NCBI GenBank assembly: GCA_964522605.1 | Contig: CAZFWV010000174.1 | Span: forward strand, 1-13,675 | Direction: 5' to 3' | Origin: CAVZLD01 sp964522605 | Lineage (GTDB): Bacteria; Planctomycetota; Planctomycetia; Pirellulales; Pirellulaceae | Length of the DNA stretch: 13,675 nucleotides | Shown: in pieces, positions 12,212-13,675 of the stretch | Layout: the number at the start of each line of letters is the position of its first letter | How positions within the stretch are numbered: position 1 is the stretch's first letter | Notes under the pieces: model-generated | The model's input: the letters and a program-made list of their open reading frames with translations, nothing else | The model's database searches: none | What the model was told of the DNA's origin: nothing | Translations under genes and position numbers: made by a program

Positions 12212-13441
12212 TTGCCCACAACCACGCAAACAATGGACAAATCCGCGATGTCAACCACACAGCACCTCGTCGTCCTGTTGGGGGTCCTTGGATCAACCCT
12301 CCCTGCAGCGGAACACGACCTCGTCCCACTGCGCGAAATCTCCCAGGATCAATTGCGCGATCACATTTACGGCGGTTGGGTAGGAATGCTGATCGGGGGA
12401 CTCGAAGGCCTGCCACACGAATTCAAGTATCGAGAGCAACCGCGTCAGTCGCTGCCAGAGTTCACATTTCTTGCCGACGGTGCCGTATCGGACGATGACA
12501 ACGATGTCGAATGGACTCATCTCTGGTATATGGATCGTGAGAACGAGGTCTTCTTGCCGTATCCGAAGGTCGTGGAGATCTGGAAGGCCAATATGAACCA
12601 GGGCGTCTGGATCGCGAATCAGAAAGCGCGACAGTTGATGGATCAAGGGATCGTTCCGCCCGAAACCGGTTCCCCAACACAAAACGAATTCGCGAGCTTC
12701 AATCTGTCGGGACAGTTTGCGATTGAATCCTACGGGCTGATTAGCCCAGGAATGCCGCAGACTGCGGCGAAGATCGGCCTTCATTACGCGAAAATCGCTG
12801 TCTCAGAGGAACCGTTGCAGGCGACTCAGTTCTGGACCAGTCTGATTAGCCTGATGCCCTTCCACGAAGGCACGATCGACCAAGCACTGGAACTCGCCCT
12901 GGCTGCGACCGACACACGAAGCGCGATGCGGGCCGTCGTGACCGATGCGCGACGAGCTTTTGCAGATTATCCCGATGACTGGAAGGCCGCCCGTCAGCAA
13001 CTTGACCAACAATGGCGAATTGAGCGCAAGTGGAATGACAACTCAACGCCAGTCAACGGAGCTGCCGTGTGCCTCGCACTCCTGTACGGCGACGGCGATT
13101 TTTACCGCACACTGCAGTATGCGATGGCCCTCGGCTATGACGCGGACTGCAATGCAGCCACCGCAGGATGCGTCATCGGATCTCACCTCGGATTCCGTCA
13201 CATCGAGGCCCTACCTCAATACCGAATGCCCGATCTGTACCTGAATCGTACGCGCCCATCACTCCCAGCGAAAATGAAAGTCAGCGAGCAAGCCGACGCA
13301 TTGCTGCGAATGGCAGAACGAGTCATTCTCGCCCAAGCGGGTGAACGAGTTGAACAAAATGGTGAAGTCATCTACCGCGTGCGAATTCAGCAACCCCGTT
13401 TGATTGAAGCTTCGCCCGCGTCCATCACCGGCGCAGAATGA
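12212..13441 (+). CDS. Exported ADP-ribosylglycohydrolase-family protein
   Basis: 409 residues from TTG 12212; ATG 12233 or 12248 remain possible. A signal-peptide-like segment (about residues 8-33: Lys10, hydrophobic VVLLGVLG, then LPAA before EHD) precedes the catalytic domain. Family marks (Pfam ADP_ribosyl_GH, PF03747): HIYGGWVGMLIGGLEGLPHE near 51-70, the usual N-terminal helix; DDDND at 94-98, the metal-site acidic motif followed by WTHLW; and GYDADCNAATAG at 308-319, the C-terminal acidic motif that completes the two-metal site. The key acidic residues are therefore present. Family members remove ADP-ribose from proteins or cleave related N-glycosidic bonds, mostly in the cytoplasm; an exported form may act on another glycoside, which is inference. 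It diverges from the secretin-like gene with 259 bp between their starts. Confidence 0.85.
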   Translation: MPTTTQTMDKSAMSTTQHLVVLLGVLGSTLPAAEHDLVPLREISQDQLRDHIYGGWVGMLIGGLEGLPHEFKYREQPRQSLPEFTFLADGAVSDDDNDVEWTHLWYMDRENEVFLPYPKVVEIWKANMNQGVWIANQKARQLMDQGIVPPETGSPTQNEFASFNLSGQFAIESYGLISPGMPQTAAKIGLHYAKIAVSEEPLQATQFWTSLISLMPFHEGTIDQALELALAATDTRSAMRAVVTDARRAFADYPDDWKAARQQLDQQWRIERKWNDNSTPVNGAAVCLALLYGDGDFYRTLQYAMALGYDADCNAATAGCVIGSHLGFRHIEALPQYRMPDLYLNRTRPSLPAKMKVSEQADALLRMAERVILAQAGERVEQNGEVIYRVRIQQPRLIEASPASITGAE

Positions 13442-13514
13442 ACCAGCACACACTTGCCCGAACCACCCGACGCACCATCCGCAAGACCTCCAATACTTCC
13501 TCCTCTTTCTCCCC

Positions 13515-13550
13515 CTCCGCGGCCCTCTGCGCCTCCGCGTTCTCTGCGTT
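13515..13550. repeat. Short tandem CTCYGCG repeat
   Basis: Four CTCYGCG units begin at 13515, 13525, 13533 and 13542 (spacing 8-10 bp), preceded by a pyrimidine-rich stretch (13490-13514). It lies in the gap after the ADP-ribosylglycohydrolase gene. Similar imperfect strings are remembered from intergenic DNA of several environmental bacteria; this could not be checked here. Confidence 0.5.
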
Positions 13551-13563
13551 GAGAATTTGAAAA

Positions 13564-13595
13564 AGGGAAAAAAACGCAGCGCAGCCTTCGGCTGC
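13564..13595 (-). terminator. Leftward terminator candidate for a gene beyond the right edge
   Basis: GCAGCC-TTC-GGCTGC (13581-13595) is a perfect 6-bp hairpin. Read on the minus strand it is followed, six bases later, by a run of seven T (plus-strand A run 13568-13574) and a further T-rich stretch. A second GCAGC (13576-13580) gives an alternative stem closer to the T run. This is the arrangement of an intrinsic terminator for leftward transcription entering from the right. Confidence 0.35.
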
Positions 13596-13653
13596 AACCA
13601 AACGGCGTGCTGCCGCGTTTGGCGCAATGGGTGTGCCACTGGCTTTGCCAGTG
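13581..13653. repeat. Cluster of three hairpins in the intergenic tail
   Basis: Hairpin one is GCAGCC/GGCTGC (13581-13595). Hairpin two pairs CCAAAC (13598-13603) with GTTTGG (13617-13622) and GGC with GCC inside, leaving a 2-nt bulge. Hairpin three is CACTGGC-TTT-GCCAGTG (13637-13653), a perfect 7-bp stem. A decayed reverse copy of hairpin three occurs at 7259-7280, so it is probably a dispersed repeat. Confidence 0.6.
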
Positions 13654-13675
13654 TCCTCTTGAGTCGAGGAACAGC

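Overview
The window looks like chromosomal DNA from a planctomycete (Planctomycetota). Evidence: two PEP-CTERM sorting signals in one protein, an LEPR-type N-terminal motif (LEVLELRHLLAA) followed by a dockerin-like calcium loop, a NodB-type deacetylase joined to FG-GAP/VCBS calcium loops, a very long protein made of secretin N-type modules, and GC-rich DNA with several families of hairpin-forming intergenic repeats. Genus cannot be fixed from the sequence alone.

Layout. (1) 110-1966 (+): predicted lipoprotein with a NodB polysaccharide-deacetylase domain and three FG-GAP-type loops. (2) 1967-2687: gene-free stretch with a 28-bp inverted repeat (a REP/BIME-like cluster), then a good sigma70-type promoter and a long structured leader. 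(3) 2688-4088 (+): the most unusual protein, two complete PEP-CTERM precursors (signal peptide, CxxCH, beta-rich domain, PEP-CTERM) joined in one reading frame. (4) 4089-4546: terminator-like hairpin, a pair of mirror-image hairpins whose stems differ by compensatory changes, and a promoter candidate. (5) 4547-7246 (+): 899-residue surface-type protein with an LEPR motif, one dockerin loop, YD-like repeats and a C-terminal barrel resembling GH56 hyaluronidases. (6) 7515-8687 (+): exported serine hydrolase of the class C beta-lactamase fold. (7) 8851-11952 (-): 1033-residue secretin N-domain protein without the secretin beta-barrel. (8) 11953-12211: divergent control region with a TTGAAC-N17-TATAAT promoter for the leftward gene, AACGGA direct repeats and a 12-bp palindrome. 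(9) 12212-13441 (+): exported ADP-ribosylglycohydrolase-family protein. (10) 13442-13675: repeat-rich tail with three hairpins and a leftward terminator candidate.

All six encoded proteins carry, or plausibly carry, an export signal, so the window encodes cell-envelope or secreted proteins. The genes are separated by 160-720 bp and mostly have their own promoter candidates, so they do not form a tight operon. No mobile-element genes, RNA genes or CRISPR arrays were seen. A shared theme of glycan or surface handling (deacetylase, GH56-like protein, serine hydrolase) is inference.
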